DNA of 64,000 bases, taken from Pilatotrama ljubarskyi. Lineage: Eukaryota > Basidiomycota > Agaricomycetes > Polyporales > Polyporaceae. Under the pieces are notes generated by a model. The model was not told the DNA's origin. It made no database searches and saw only the letters and a program-made list of their open reading frames with translations. The translations under genes were made by a program, and so were the position numbers. Location of the stretch: NCBI GenBank assembly GCA_022385805.1, contig MU277681.1, positions 382,160-446,159 of the forward strand, read 5' to 3'. How positions within the stretch are numbered: the stretch's first letter is position 1; each line of letters starts with the position of its first letter. Positions 24,318 through 35,200 of the stretch are shown here, piece after piece.

Positions 24318-24764
24318 TGGAGCATTCCAGCTGGGAATGAAGTCAAGCCCGTCCCCCTCGGTGCGGTGAGATGTTTGGTCACAATCATATCTGTATATAG
24401 ACGGACGATACCAGGGCTGCATGCTGGGTCGCGGACGCTGTAGAATATAACCATAGGAATAGCTCCTAATGATTTCCTTCTGTATCATCCTTCACGTCCT
24501 TCTTCCTGTCTTCTTCTCTTCTCATTCTGTCTCTTGTGTTGCCTCGTCCTCCTTGCTTTCCTGTCCGCACCTGCACGACTCGCGTCTCCCTGCATGTACC
24601 CAGTGTGTATCTCTTAGTACATAGTGTACTCACGCTCGCATCTGCATCCGTGTCTCGCGCATCCTATCAAGCATCCTAGTAGTCATCCGCAATATATCGC
24701 TATCTATTCGCGCATACAACCAGAGCACCATAGCCCGTCCTCCACCGCCCGATGTCATCTGAGA
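24318..24764. other. Convergent 3' spacer with pyrimidine-rich tract
   Basis: Between the stops of the antiporter (+) and the flavoprotein (-). About 24,470-24,570 is almost entirely C and T on the + strand. It probably carries the two 3' UTRs. No coding region seen. Confidence 0.5.
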
Positions 24765-26960
24765 TCATGCCTGCTTCCGCTTTTCCGCCTGGGCGCGGGC
24801 GGGCCCGGCCTCGAGATGGCGTAGGTCCACCCCAAGCCTCCCAAGGACTCCGCGCACGATCGCCAAGCACCACACAAAGAGCGCGCCAAGCAGCACCGGG
24901 GCGCCGCTTGCCTCGAACAGCGCGAACGCGCGCGCGAGCCAGATGACGCTCGCCGCAGGACGACGGTCGGCGTCCGCGATGGGGAAGGGGAGGAGGGCGA
25001 GCTGGGCGGACGGGAGGAGCGCGGCGGCGGCGCGCAGACCAGAAGTGAAGCCGTCCTCGTGGAAACCGTACTTGAGCCAGGCGCCGGCGTAGGAGATTCC
25101 GCGCGTGCGCTGGATGGAGGGGATTTCGGACTGCGCACGTATGGCCTGGGGGGAGGTGGGCAGAAAGAGCAACGGTGGGAGTCAGAGAGGGTGTACGGTG
25201 TTCGTGGGCGACTTTGCATTGCGAGACGTACCTCGCCGCTGAGGACCGGATGGTCGTACTTGTACCGTCCGAACTCCAGCTCGGGCGCGGGGTCGAAAGG
25301 CGGGTTGAGTGTTACCAGGACTGGACCGTGCTTCTCCATGGGCAGATGTTGTAGCTCGTTCATCCAGTCTGGCAGGTGCAGTGCAGTCAGCCATGAGTGT
25401 CGTTGGGACTCTTTGCCCTCTTACATGTTCTGCCAGCATACGAGGTTAGTAGGAGACATGAATGATGGAGGGCAGAGCCGCGACGTACAGAGAAACCTGG
25501 TTCACGTTCGGCAGGTAGCGGCCAGCGCTGTCGGTCACTGACTTGGTCAAGTAGTTCCAGCACGACCAGGCAAGCCGCGACACGGGCATGAGCTACCGAC
25601 CACACATGAACGTCAGTCGTGGGGGTTGGAAGGTAGGAGAGCTCGAGCAGACCCGCTTGTCGCTGTGCAAGACCGCCTCGTTCCTATTCCACTTGAACGA
25701 CTCCAGTATACGCGCCTCCTCCGGAGTCATCCCGCCTCCCGCATTCAGGATCTCCACTATCGTGTCGGAATGGCATGCGAGGATGACATGGTCGAACGGC
25801 AGGGTCTCGCCGGAAGCGGTCGTCAGCTCGACTCTGTGCGTCTTCTGCGAGTTGTTGTAGACCGGGATGGACTTGACCGCCTTGATGGGCGTGGAGAGGT
25901 GCAGCTGCGAAGCGGGCAGTCCGGAGATGATCCTCTTGACGTAGGTTCGGCTGGAAGGACGTCAAGATGAAGAGCAAGGGCACACACTTGAGTCCTTACT
26001 TACCTCCCGCCGCGAAGGGTCAGCCATGAGGGCTTACCGGTGACCTGCAGCAGATGGTGGTTATACATGAACTGAATCTGTGAAGGAGCGTTCGCTGAGC
26101 CGAAGCACCGAATCACGAGCATCGGGCATGCCATACTAATGTCCGCGCAGGGAAGTCCAAGGCGCACTTGTCGGGAGGAGTGCTCCAGATAGCTGCGGTC
26201 ATAGGCTATGAAGGGCAATGTAAGCAGGAGTCGATCAGAGAGGATACCACGGCGCATACTATGAGATAGTTGTCCCGAAAGGAGTCCGAATAGCCAAATT
26301 GCTCAAGATAGTCCCCGATGGAAACCTCATCGTCCTGCGGGCCAGCCTTTTCGAGCTCGAGGAGCAGCTTCTGTGCATTCGCGTTGAACCTCAGCACGTC
26401 GTAGATCAGCCGCCACATGTTTGGGTCGAGAAGACGCGAAGGCTGGCAGAAGACCGTCATCAGGTTGTTTCCGGCCCACTCGAAGGCACCCATGTCGCGC
26501 GAGACCGCGAACGTCATCTCCGTGGGGAGGATGCGTTCTGCGAGGTCCGGGTAATCCTTCAGAAAGCTGATGAAGTTGGGGTATGTGCTAGGATTGAAGA
26601 CAATCTGTCCCAAACCACAAATTCAGACCACGCGCCAGGAGTATGCGCATGGGTGTACGCACGAAACCACTGCAATTATAGCAAAGTCAAAAGGCGGCAC
26701 AGGCGCACAGGCTGTAGACTTACGTGTCGACATCGGCGGGCTCCAACCCTGGAGGAGAGTAAGTAACCGTGTTGGCATGTCCTCCAGGACGCGAGTCGGC
26801 CTCAAAGAGGTGGACTTCGTAGTCTGGAAGCCCATTGAGCAGCTGTTGGGCATGAAGTCAGCTCGGCTGTGTCAGATCCGACAATATCAAGCAAGTCTAC
26901 CCATGTTGCAGCCAGGCCAGACACACCCGAGCCGACGACGGCTACTCTCAGCTTCGCCAT
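24765..26960 (-). CDS. FAD-dependent amine-oxidase-like flavoprotein
   Basis: Predicted 532 residues. Eleven exons: 26960-26901, 26842-26724, 26669-26663, 26604-26260, 26205-26137, 26077-26004, 25950-25653, 25592-25489, 25429-25425, 25368-25232, 25145-24765. Exon 3 is only 7 nt and exon 9 only 5 nt; both are required to keep frame and to restore the conserved words DTGFIVFNPSTYPNF and VSLTYWMNELQHL. The N-terminus has the dinucleotide-binding motif VAVVGSGVSGLAATW, then HLFEADSRPGGHANTV. Later parts include VTGKPSWLTLRGGSRTYV, FDHVILACHSD and VLVTLNPPFDP. This pattern fits the predicted NAD/FAD-binding proteins of COG2907, often linked to fatty-acid cyclopropanation in bacteria; the substrate here is unknown. 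The final ~50 residues are hydrophobic, suggesting a C-terminal membrane anchor. Confidence 0.85.
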
Positions 26961-27255
26961 GCCTCTCTCGACTTGTCCTCTGCTGTAAGCCAGTCGCAGG
27001 CTCAAGCACTGGCACGTAGATGTAGGAAAGAAGAACAGGAGATCTCGAGCTTGCTGTCCATTCTGAGTGCGTGAGACGTTGGCAGGGGAGCGAACTACCA
27101 CGCTGGTTACCGCAACCGATCCAGTCGCTTCATCGCGCCACTGCCACCGCGCCCTTCCTGACTTGGCAACTCTCCTCCCAAGCCGCATCCACAACGCACA
27201 ACTCGGAGAGGTGCATGTCGTACACTCATTCGCTAATAATACTACAAGTCGTGCA

Positions 27256-29509
27256 TCATTCGTGATGTGCTAACACTTTCTCCCTCAAATTCGCAATCCT
27301 GGGCTTGAAACGGGCCACGAAAGGGAGAGGGTGGGCGAATGAGCCGTCCTTGACTGCCATGGTGTCGATTGGGTGAGCCGGGTCTTCGCATATCTCGAAC
27401 GCCCACAAGGTCAGCGCGGTGTTGATGAAGACGGACCTGTAGAAGAAACTCGTGAGCACGCGCAGGAGGAGGTGGACCATGCGATAGACTGACCGCTCGG
27501 CTACGTGCACCCCGGGGCATATTCTATGTAGTATCACCCCGTCAGCTAGATCGCAGTCCCCAGGAGAAGAATGAGACGGGCCTGACCTTCGTCCAAAACC
27601 CCAGTTGAAGAACTTCAAATCTTCCCTCATGCTGCCCTTCTCGTCAAGCCAGCGCTCCGGCTTGAACGCGTCCGGGTCAGGGTAGACATCCGGATCCCGC
27701 GAGATAGCCCTGCACAGGACAGTTTCATGCGTGGGTTAGCTAGCATTCGTTGACCGTGTTAGGGACACATACCAGTGGCATCCCAGGACCTCCGTCCCCG
27801 CAGGGATCACGTAGTCTTTCTGTGATATTAAGGATAAGCCCTTGACCAGTTAAGCGCACTCGAGGAGATCATACCCAGACGACGTCCTTCGTTGCCCTGT
27901 GCGTAAACCCTGCAAGCAAGTGGTGAGATCCATCGCCAACATCTCGAGCTGTGGAGCCTTGGGCAGACCTAGAGGAGTGACGGGCCGCCACCTGTAAACC
28001 TCTTGAACGAAAGCACAGACTTCGGTGAGCTTGTCGTGGTCGGCGAAGGTAGGCACTGTGGTATGTCGTTAGTGAAAAGCCCCGGCCGCGATACAGTGTG
28101 TTGAATTACAGCGTTCCCGTCCCACGATTGAGTCCAGCTGAGCTTGGACCTTGGCTTGCTTATCGGGGTGACACGCCGCGGCCATAATCATTGCAGGGAG
28201 TACTCCGGCCGTCTGGTGCACGATCCTGTGAGACCGATAGGGTACACGGAGCTCGAGCGCGACCTACAGTGTCGGATCCAGCTCCGAACATCGAGCCAGC
28301 CAAGTACGCAAGTTCATCGTCCGTGAGGTTGAACTCCTCTTGTCGCTCCAGGATGGACGTCGCGAAGCAAGGCTGGGCCTCGTTTCTCTCCTAAACACGG
28401 CATGAGAACAACTCGACCACCCTTCATGCACCCGCTCGACGCTCACCAGACGCGTTTTGACTGCCTGAAGCTGACCGCGGAACAACTCCAGCTCCTCTTT
28501 GTGGAACTTCTTGAGCTCCGAAGTGAAGCCGGGAACGTGCTTGAGGATCGGATATCTATCCACCAGATACGCTCCAGGCCGCACCGCCAGGCCGAGGCGG
28601 TAGATACCAAGGTTGATTTGCTTCACTTCGGGGTCAGAGTACGACGTCGGAGTTGTCTTGCCGTACGTGATCGCCATGATGACGCTTGCCGCATACCTAT
28701 AGCGAAGACGGTGAGCTACACTGCAGGCCACACCAGGTGAGCGGTCAGGGAAAGTACCGCTTCGCGTGGCCAATGAAGTCATCTGGGTCGTCGAGCAAGT
28801 CGATGATGAAGTTCCGCGCGTTCTGCATCTGCATGTGCTCGTACTTCGCCGCGCTTTGGGGTTGCAGCGTCGCATGAAGCACGCTACAAAAGTGATCAGC
28901 GAATGCACACGGCGGGAGGGTGCGCCTCAACCTGGACAAGTAGGAGGCTCACCTTCTGTACCTCTTTAGCCGTTCACCTACACCGAGGGTAAGCGTACGC
29001 ATTCCGCCTGAGAGAATCTCCCCGGCAGCGACGGTCCGGGGGCGGTCGGCTAGGTAATGCGACTGCTTGACCATGATGTCCGTTGCAGCCTGGGAGTCAG
29101 GTGAGTGTCAATGCGTGCGCAAGCAGCTATGGGGTTGCTTCAGACGCACCTCATGTCGTGTGATCACACAGAGCCGCCGCGAGCCATACCGCAGAGTGAA
29201 CACTGGCCCGTACGTCTCTCCGATGCGCGCGAAGTGGCGATAGGCACTGCACGCTAGACCGTGAGTTGTACTCTAGCACGGGGGAGGTGCTGGGCCTACT
29301 CACAAAGCTGTTGGAGGCGCATTCCCGAAGAGCCAATGTCCGGGCGGACTTGGCGGGAGTCGCTCGTTCTCCCGCTCCCAGCGTATTCCCCGAACCGCGG
29401 CGTAGCACAGCGCGACGAGCGCGCCCAAGAGAAGCGACCACAAGACGATTGGCGAGAAGGGCGCGCCGGCCGACAGAATCAGGGAAGACATGTCACGGCG
29501 ACTCTGCAT
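27256..29509 (-). CDS. Cytochrome P450 monooxygenase
   Basis: Heme-thiolate monooxygenase, likely ER-anchored, predicted at about 514 residues from 13 exons (first ones 29509-29304, 29246-29150, 29089-28953, 28883-28758, 28696-28447; the last ends at TGA 27258-27256). An N-terminal membrane segment (VLWSLLLGALVALCYAAV) precedes the hinge PPSPPGHWLFGN. Conserved parts in order: TYGPVFTLRYGSRR, I-helix GAGSDTTAG, ExxR in QEVYRWRP, PERW, and the heme loop NWGFGRRICPGVHVAE, where the heme Cys is split from GFGR by an intron. Complete and apparently intact. The CYP family cannot be assigned by eye. A second in-frame ATG at 29491 could be the true start, since a TATA box lies only about 40 bp before 29509. 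It lies on the same strand as the flavoprotein with 295 bp between them, but no shared pathway can be shown. Confidence 0.92.
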
Positions 29510-29545
29510 GAGAGACTCAGAGGTTCACAGGGGGGGCACTGGCAC

Positions 29546-29552
29546 TATATAT
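29546..29552 (-). promoter_or_regulatory. TATA box of the P450 gene
   Basis: ATATATA about 40 bp upstream of the first ATG (29509). The spacing implies a very short 5' UTR, or use of the second ATG at 29491. Confidence 0.5.
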
Positions 29553-30346
29553 GCCGAGACGACGTGCTTCGAAGGAACTCGCCGGCGGAGAGAACTGTGT
29601 ATCGTGCGAACGTAGTCCTGCAATGGTTATAGCCCGGCTTGAGCTCGAGAGCTTCCCGAGCGAAAGCTTCAATGGAAGGCAGGACGTAGTACGCGCGTGG
29701 CAGTTATAGCTTGTCGGGGGCATGTGCAATTCACATCAGACGCCTGCGCAGTGTCATGAGGGCGGTGCGCTGACGCTGGAGGGCGGATGTCGCCTGTCAG
29801 CACCGTAGATGGGACGTCAACCAGGATCAACCCATATTGCGAGAGGGGAATGCGCTCGAAGCTCGGAATCCTAGAGAGACAAGTGCGCAAGTGGAGGCGT
29901 TGCGATCTTAAGGCCTTGTCATAGCAACGAGGCGGCCGCGGATGAGCGAGGCCGTACTGTAGTCAAGCCGTGGTAGACCATAATCACACCCGTCAGTCTG
30001 CGAAGAGGTGCGTCCGCTCATAAAGAACGATGATGCAGTGGTACTCACCAATTTCTCTGCAAACTTGAACTGCCAGCACGGTCACGAGTGGTAGGAGAGC
30101 GGTGGCTGTGGCTTTAAGATGGTGCTGGCGACTTCCTTTGGATTCCAGTTTGGTTCCAGTCTTCAGGCATGCATGCAGAGCAGATGTATCCAGAATCGCA
30201 TCTTCCAAGGTCATAGGAGTCTTGAGACCTTGAGAGGAAACCTTCCAGCTTGCCTCTGTTCATAAGGAGGGCGTAAGAATGAGCGAGCCCAGTCGCACTG
30301 CTAAACGGTAACATGCTATGAAGTCAACAATGAGCCCCATCAGTAT
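29553..30346. other. Intergenic, no gene seen
   Basis: Upstream of the P450 and up to the tRNA. Two frames of 66-73 codons on the - strand have no recognizable features. Confidence 0.45.
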
Positions 30347-30436
30347 GGCGATATGGCCGAGCGGTCTAAGGCGCCAGAATCAGGATGATGTCCTATCTGG
30401 TCCTCACGGGCGTGGGTTCGAATCCCACTGTCGTCA
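30347..30436 (+). tRNA. tRNA-Leu(CAG) with a 10-nt intron
   Basis: Acceptor GGCGATA pairs with TGTCGTC (one G-T and one T-G wobble); discriminator A at 30436. The D-arm region GGCCGAGCGGTCTAAGGC holds the A box. The anticodon stem CCAGA/TCTGG encloses loop AT-CAG-G...A. An intron of about 10 nt (ATGATGTCCT) follows position 37. An 11-nt variable arm precedes the T-arm GTGGGTTCGAATCCCAC (B box). Exonic sequence is identical to the second copy at 39,703-39,801. Confidence 0.95.
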
Positions 30437-30445
30437 TTTTGTTTT
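30437..30445 (+). terminator. Pol III terminator of tRNA-Leu copy 1
   Basis: Two runs of four T (TTTTGTTTT) directly after the discriminator base. Confidence 0.75.
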
Positions 30446-30803
30446 GTCCTGTCTAACATGCTAAACACGGGGACATGCCGAGAAACACAGAAACAAGATA
30501 CTGTAATACTCTACGGCAATGTTGTCGACTCCACCGTGCATCCATCGGGGCAGAAGCGTAGGAGAATGATCTCAGAAAAGGAATGCACAGTGGGCTACCC
30601 ACCTCCCTTTGCCAATCGCAACTGTTGCGATACTTGAGTCGCGCAGAGATGGTGAAACTATCGGGCGTAAAGCACGCAAATGTCCATGGCATACGAAGAG
30701 CAATACACCATATTCCTAACTACCAGAAGTCACTGCCTTGTAGACACGGTATCGCCGAAACCTCGATGGGCAGGCTTTAGATCCTGCGCAACGCCAGCCC
30801 AGC
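30446..30803. other. Intergenic, nothing recognized
   Basis: Spacer between tRNA copy 1 and the 3' end of Kre9/Knh1-like paralog 2. A 79-codon - strand frame is present, but it has no domain or splice support. Confidence 0.45.
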
Positions 30804-31311
30804 TCAGTTGACGATGGAGAACTGCGGAGAGGTGTTGCCAGAGTCACCGAAAACTGCAGCGTTTGTATTCGGTTAGAGCTCTGTGACTGCATGGAACGAA
30901 GGGACAGTATGTTCACGTACGGACGACGACGTAGTCATCACGGGGAGTGACGTCCGGTACGTTCACGCTGACGCTACCGGCGGTGATCGGGAAGTTCGAT
31001 GCGAGAGGGTTGGCTACGAGCAAATACTGAATATGTTTGTCCGAGAGAGCGCTGGATAGAAGTCGCTTACTGGTGTTGAGATGCTCGTCAATGCTGCCGT
31101 CCTCGATGAAGCCGAGCAGGATGAGCCCGGTCTGGTTCTGGTTGGCGGCGGGGATGTTGGACGTGTCCCACGCAATGGTCTGCACGGTGCCGACCGTCCA
31201 GACGTCTCCGGCCTTGGGCGCGGTGATCTGGGGACGGAAGACGTCGTTGGTCGCGCCGGAGGCGACAGCAACGAGCATGGTGAGAAAAGCGACGACCTTG
31301 GAAGAGAACAT
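30804..31311 (-). CDS. Kre9/Knh1-like N-terminal domain protein (paralog 2)
   Basis: Predicted 127 residues, exons 31311-31071, 31013-30921 and 30853-30804 (TGA). Signal peptide MFSSKVVAFLTMLVAVASGA, then the single PF10342-type domain: DVFRPQITAPKAGDVWTVG, IAWDTSNIPAANQNQ, TGLILLGFIED, VPDVTPRDDYVVV, LFGDSGNTSPQFSIVN. No Ser/Thr tail, so secreted and not obviously anchored. It is closer to paralog 3 than to paralog 1: both share the NQTGLILLG segment that paralog 1 replaces with a shorter loop. Intron phases match those of paralog 3 at both sites. Confidence 0.87.
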
Positions 31312-31392
31312 TATAGCTGATGAGGGAGACGGTTAGAGGGTAGAGGACGAGTATGTGAACTGCGCACTGAAGAAACCCGTCGGCGAGGAGGG

Positions 31393-31400
31393 TATATATA
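31393..31400 (-). promoter_or_regulatory. TATA box of Kre9/Knh1-like paralog 2
   Basis: TATATATA palindrome about 80 bp upstream of the ATG at 31311. Confidence 0.5.
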
Positions 31401-32209
31401 CGCTGTCGACCGCAGAGCTCCGGGCTGTTGCCGCCGTTTTCTGACGATATGTGGGGAGGTAAGCCTGATGCGCTCCTCTGTCTCGGCGATTTCGTCAGCT
31501 CCCGTGTTCCGCTGAGGTGTCGTGAACTAGCCGATGTATTGCAGAAACCGCTGAGGGAAAGGCAGGATGTGAAGGCATCCTCGGCTCGCCCATGGGCGAC
31601 GAACGGGTCGATGGGTGCAGACTCAGGTTGATGCACCCGAACTGGCAGAGTCGGAAATATCTGCAGCATTTGTCAGACACAGCGGTCATGTGGGAAAGCA
31701 AGGCTCACCAACTTGACAATGTAGCGTTGGACTGGCCAGAGACGCGACTTTGACTGCTCCCCTATTGTTCAGAGTGAGATCCCTACAGATGAGCCTCCGA
31801 CGAGTCCTACCTCTTTCTTGGTCACGCACATGAAGGTCGGCTACTAAGTCACTGCAGTGATGGTACTCTGAGTCTGACAGATGTTCAGTGCCCTAAACGC
31901 CGCGCACAACCCCATACAGTAAGGCGGCAGACACGGTGACCATGGCAAATATTGAGGTCCACCGAGTCTGAGCTGACGCTCGATACCGCGTTCCGACGCG
32001 ACCCACGTGATCGACGCGTCAACAAAATCGCGTCAATAGTGGCAAACAACTCATTAGGCGCGAGCGCCCGCCGAGTACGTCAAGCCACGGCCGTCGCTCG
32101 TCGTCTCACCCACTCTCCATCCTCCCTCGTCATCGTCGTCGACGGCCTGCGACCACCCCCTCGGCAGGCTGCACGTCAGTCCACACACAAAACTTGACGA
32201 CGCACGACG
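31401..32209. other. Divergent promoter region of paralog 2 and Rif1
   Basis: No gene supported. Near the Rif1 side the sequence contains TTAGGCGCGAGCGCCC (about 32,055), a GC-rich partial palindrome that could serve as a cell-cycle-type site; this is speculative. Confidence 0.4.
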
Positions 32210-35200
32210 ATGAGCCTTCCTACACCCCCCGGCACGTCACACAGAGACGAGAAGGAGAATCGCGGTCCCCGCTTTTCACGCGTCTCTTGGTGCGAAACCG
32301 CCGAGTACCATGCTATCACCTCCAGTCCACCCCGCACACTATCCGCTCAGGCTCGTGCATCCAGAGCTGGCCCCTCCAGGTCCATTCTGAAGAAGGCAGC
32401 CCATCCTACCACCCTCTTCCCCGACGAAAAGGTCAAGGAAAGCACGCCAGAGCCATCAGATCCTCTCGCCGACCTACACTATCTTGAGGGCCCCGTGTCG
32501 CGTATACTCACTCCAGACGCGTCATTACGCGATCGGATTGAGGCCTACTCCATTCTGACAGCGCGTCTCAGGGCGTGCGTCTCGGACAACACGGACGCGG
32601 ACGCGTCTTGGCCGCTATTCCAGCCGCTCAGGAAACAGCGCGACATCTTCGTCCAGGCTTTGGTACGCGACATCCAGCAGGTTTTTTTCGATCCTCTCGA
32701 GGGGAGCTCGTCGTCCACGGATCTGATGAGCTCGCCACGTTGCGAACCGAGCTCGCTGCCATCTCCCCGAGACAGTCCCAAGAAGAAGCGTGGAATGTCA
32801 GAGGAGCAAGTGAAACGCGCTCGCGACCTTTGTGGTGTTTGCCACGCCGTGTTGAGGCTACTCAGCTTACTCTTCACCATCCCAGCTCTATGCCAGCTGT
32901 TCACCGGTGAGTGCTGAGCGCCCGTCAACGAACGTCGGCTTACCACCAATTCGCTCTCCGACGCGTCCTTTCCTCGTCCCTTGCAGAGGATGAGCTAGGT
33001 TTCGTCTTGACGCAAGTCCTCGCCATCCCACTCGCGAACGAGTTGCCCACGCCGAATGCGCGCAAGACTTGTGCATTGGCCATCTGGCTCATCCAGGCGC
33101 AGCGACTTCCTGCGGAGGTTCTCGAGCCAGCGAAAGATCGGATCGCATACGCTTTGCGCCGCGGTATCGAAGGGGAACTCGGAAAGGAAGGGAAGAAGGG
33201 CTCCGTGAGTGATGGTCTAAAAGTATGTGATGGTCATATTCCCGCTGCATATATGCGCTAACTTCGTGTCCTTCAGGCCGTCCACGACCTCTCACTGTAC
33301 CAGCCGTCCATATTTGTGCCTGCATTCGCACCATTGCTTCCGGCGGTCTTGTCGAACCTGCTCGCACCGACGCTCGTCCTGCGTAACCAAGCGTGTCACG
33401 CGCTCGGCGGCTTTGCTCTTGCCGTCGCGTCGCTTCCACCAAGCGAGGCGCACACGCGCATCTCGACTGCCGTCGCTGCACGCCTCGTGAAGCGTATCGA
33501 CGTTACCGGCGCCCTCTCGCCTTCCAAGAAAGCCGTGCTGGCCAGCCCGTCGTCCGATACGCCTCTCGTCCGCACCCTCCGCACGACGCTCCAGACCACA
33601 GATCCGAAGCATGCCGCGCAAGGTCCTGTCTGGGCATTCAGCGTCATCGCGCATCTGGTCGTCCTACTCGGCCCAACGGTGTACCTACACAGCGAGGTCA
33701 CGCGTACCATCATGGCGCTTTTTTCGCTCGGGATGCGCCATCCGAAGAGCTCTGTGCGCGGACTCGGATGTCTCGCCTGGCGAGCTATGACCTGGGCCTA
33801 CTTCCGCCCTTCGCATGTCAAACTCACCGTCATGACAGAGACTGACGATGAGGACGACGAGTCTGCCACGGAGGACGATCTAGTCGAGGAGCGCAAGAAG
33901 CACCAGGAAGCGTTGCGCGCGTGTTTCAGGTACCTCAGCTCTGTTGTGGACATGGGCGCCGGTATTGGGACCGTCGGCGCACTGCTTGGCCAGGACGTCA
34001 CCGAAGATGCGCACCTGCGCGGCGTCATGCGGGTCCTGCGCGCGATGAGCAAGAAGGGCGGGCAGACGTGCAAGGACGCGATGGACGTCGCGCGACACCT
34101 CCTTGGTTGTGCAGTCTCCTCGGACCAACAACCCGCTCCAGAGTGGGAGCACCGCAAGCTCTTGGCACCTGGGCTGTTCTCAGCGAACCCGGGGCTATTA
34201 ACGGCTGAGTGGAAGACCCTCAGCGCGTGCGTGAAGAGTGTGTTGGAGCAGTGTCCGCATATCGCAGATATTCGTCCGCTCACGCTCGAGGAGATCGCGG
34301 CGGATGGGATGTGGGATGAGTTCTTGGCTGTGTGGAAGGATGCAGTGTCCGTGTTGCGGCTGCAGTGGGGCAGCGAGGAGGTGCCGGTGCGTGGAAGCTT
34401 GATTGTATGCGCGGAGTCGAGCTCATCTTCTGTGCAGAGTGAGATCCGGGAAATTTGGTTCAACCTGCTCAAGAGCCACGCTGCACCACTTCTCGGTACG
34501 TGTGTCCTTTTGGCCTTTTGGGGCTTCGCGACTCATGGATCAACAGATGCTGAGGACCACGACGGCTTGATGGAGCTGGTGAAACGAGCGTGCGAAGTCC
34601 TGATTGAGGTTCTTGACGAGGACTCATTCGACTTCACGATGCGCAAAGAGGAGTTGGGTGAGGAGATTCCAACTTCGCCAGTGAAACCCACCAGCTCTCG
34701 CAGGAACAAGGCCTCCGAGGAGCCGCTACCGGAATCGCGATGGAACTACGCCGTCAAGCTCTTCCTCGTCCGGGATTTATTCACTATCACCCGTGCGGTG
34801 TTCCCCGAGGACGTCTTTGCCCACCTGGCCGAGTCGGTCCTCAAGCACCTGAACAGCAAGGAGGAGCCGCTTGTAGGCGATGTGCAGTGTACCGACGAGG
34901 TCCGCGAGCAATGGGCATCTCTTTGCGCTGAAGCTGCTCTCACTTGCGATATCGGTGTCCTACAAGCCTTCTGGTCGAACAAGCTCGGCCAGCCCAGCGA
35001 CGGACAGCGCGACTCGGACTGGACCGTCGATGTCCGCGTTGCGGTCTGGCAAGCCTTCCTGGACCGGTGGGAAGACAGCAAGCGGAGCTGGGAGGCGGCC
35101 ATTGTCCTTCTCAGTGTCCCGTTCGTGGAGGCGAGCGGCTGGGAGCTGTTGAGCGAGGACCTCACCATCTGGGACGAGTTCCTCAAGCGCTCGATCGACG

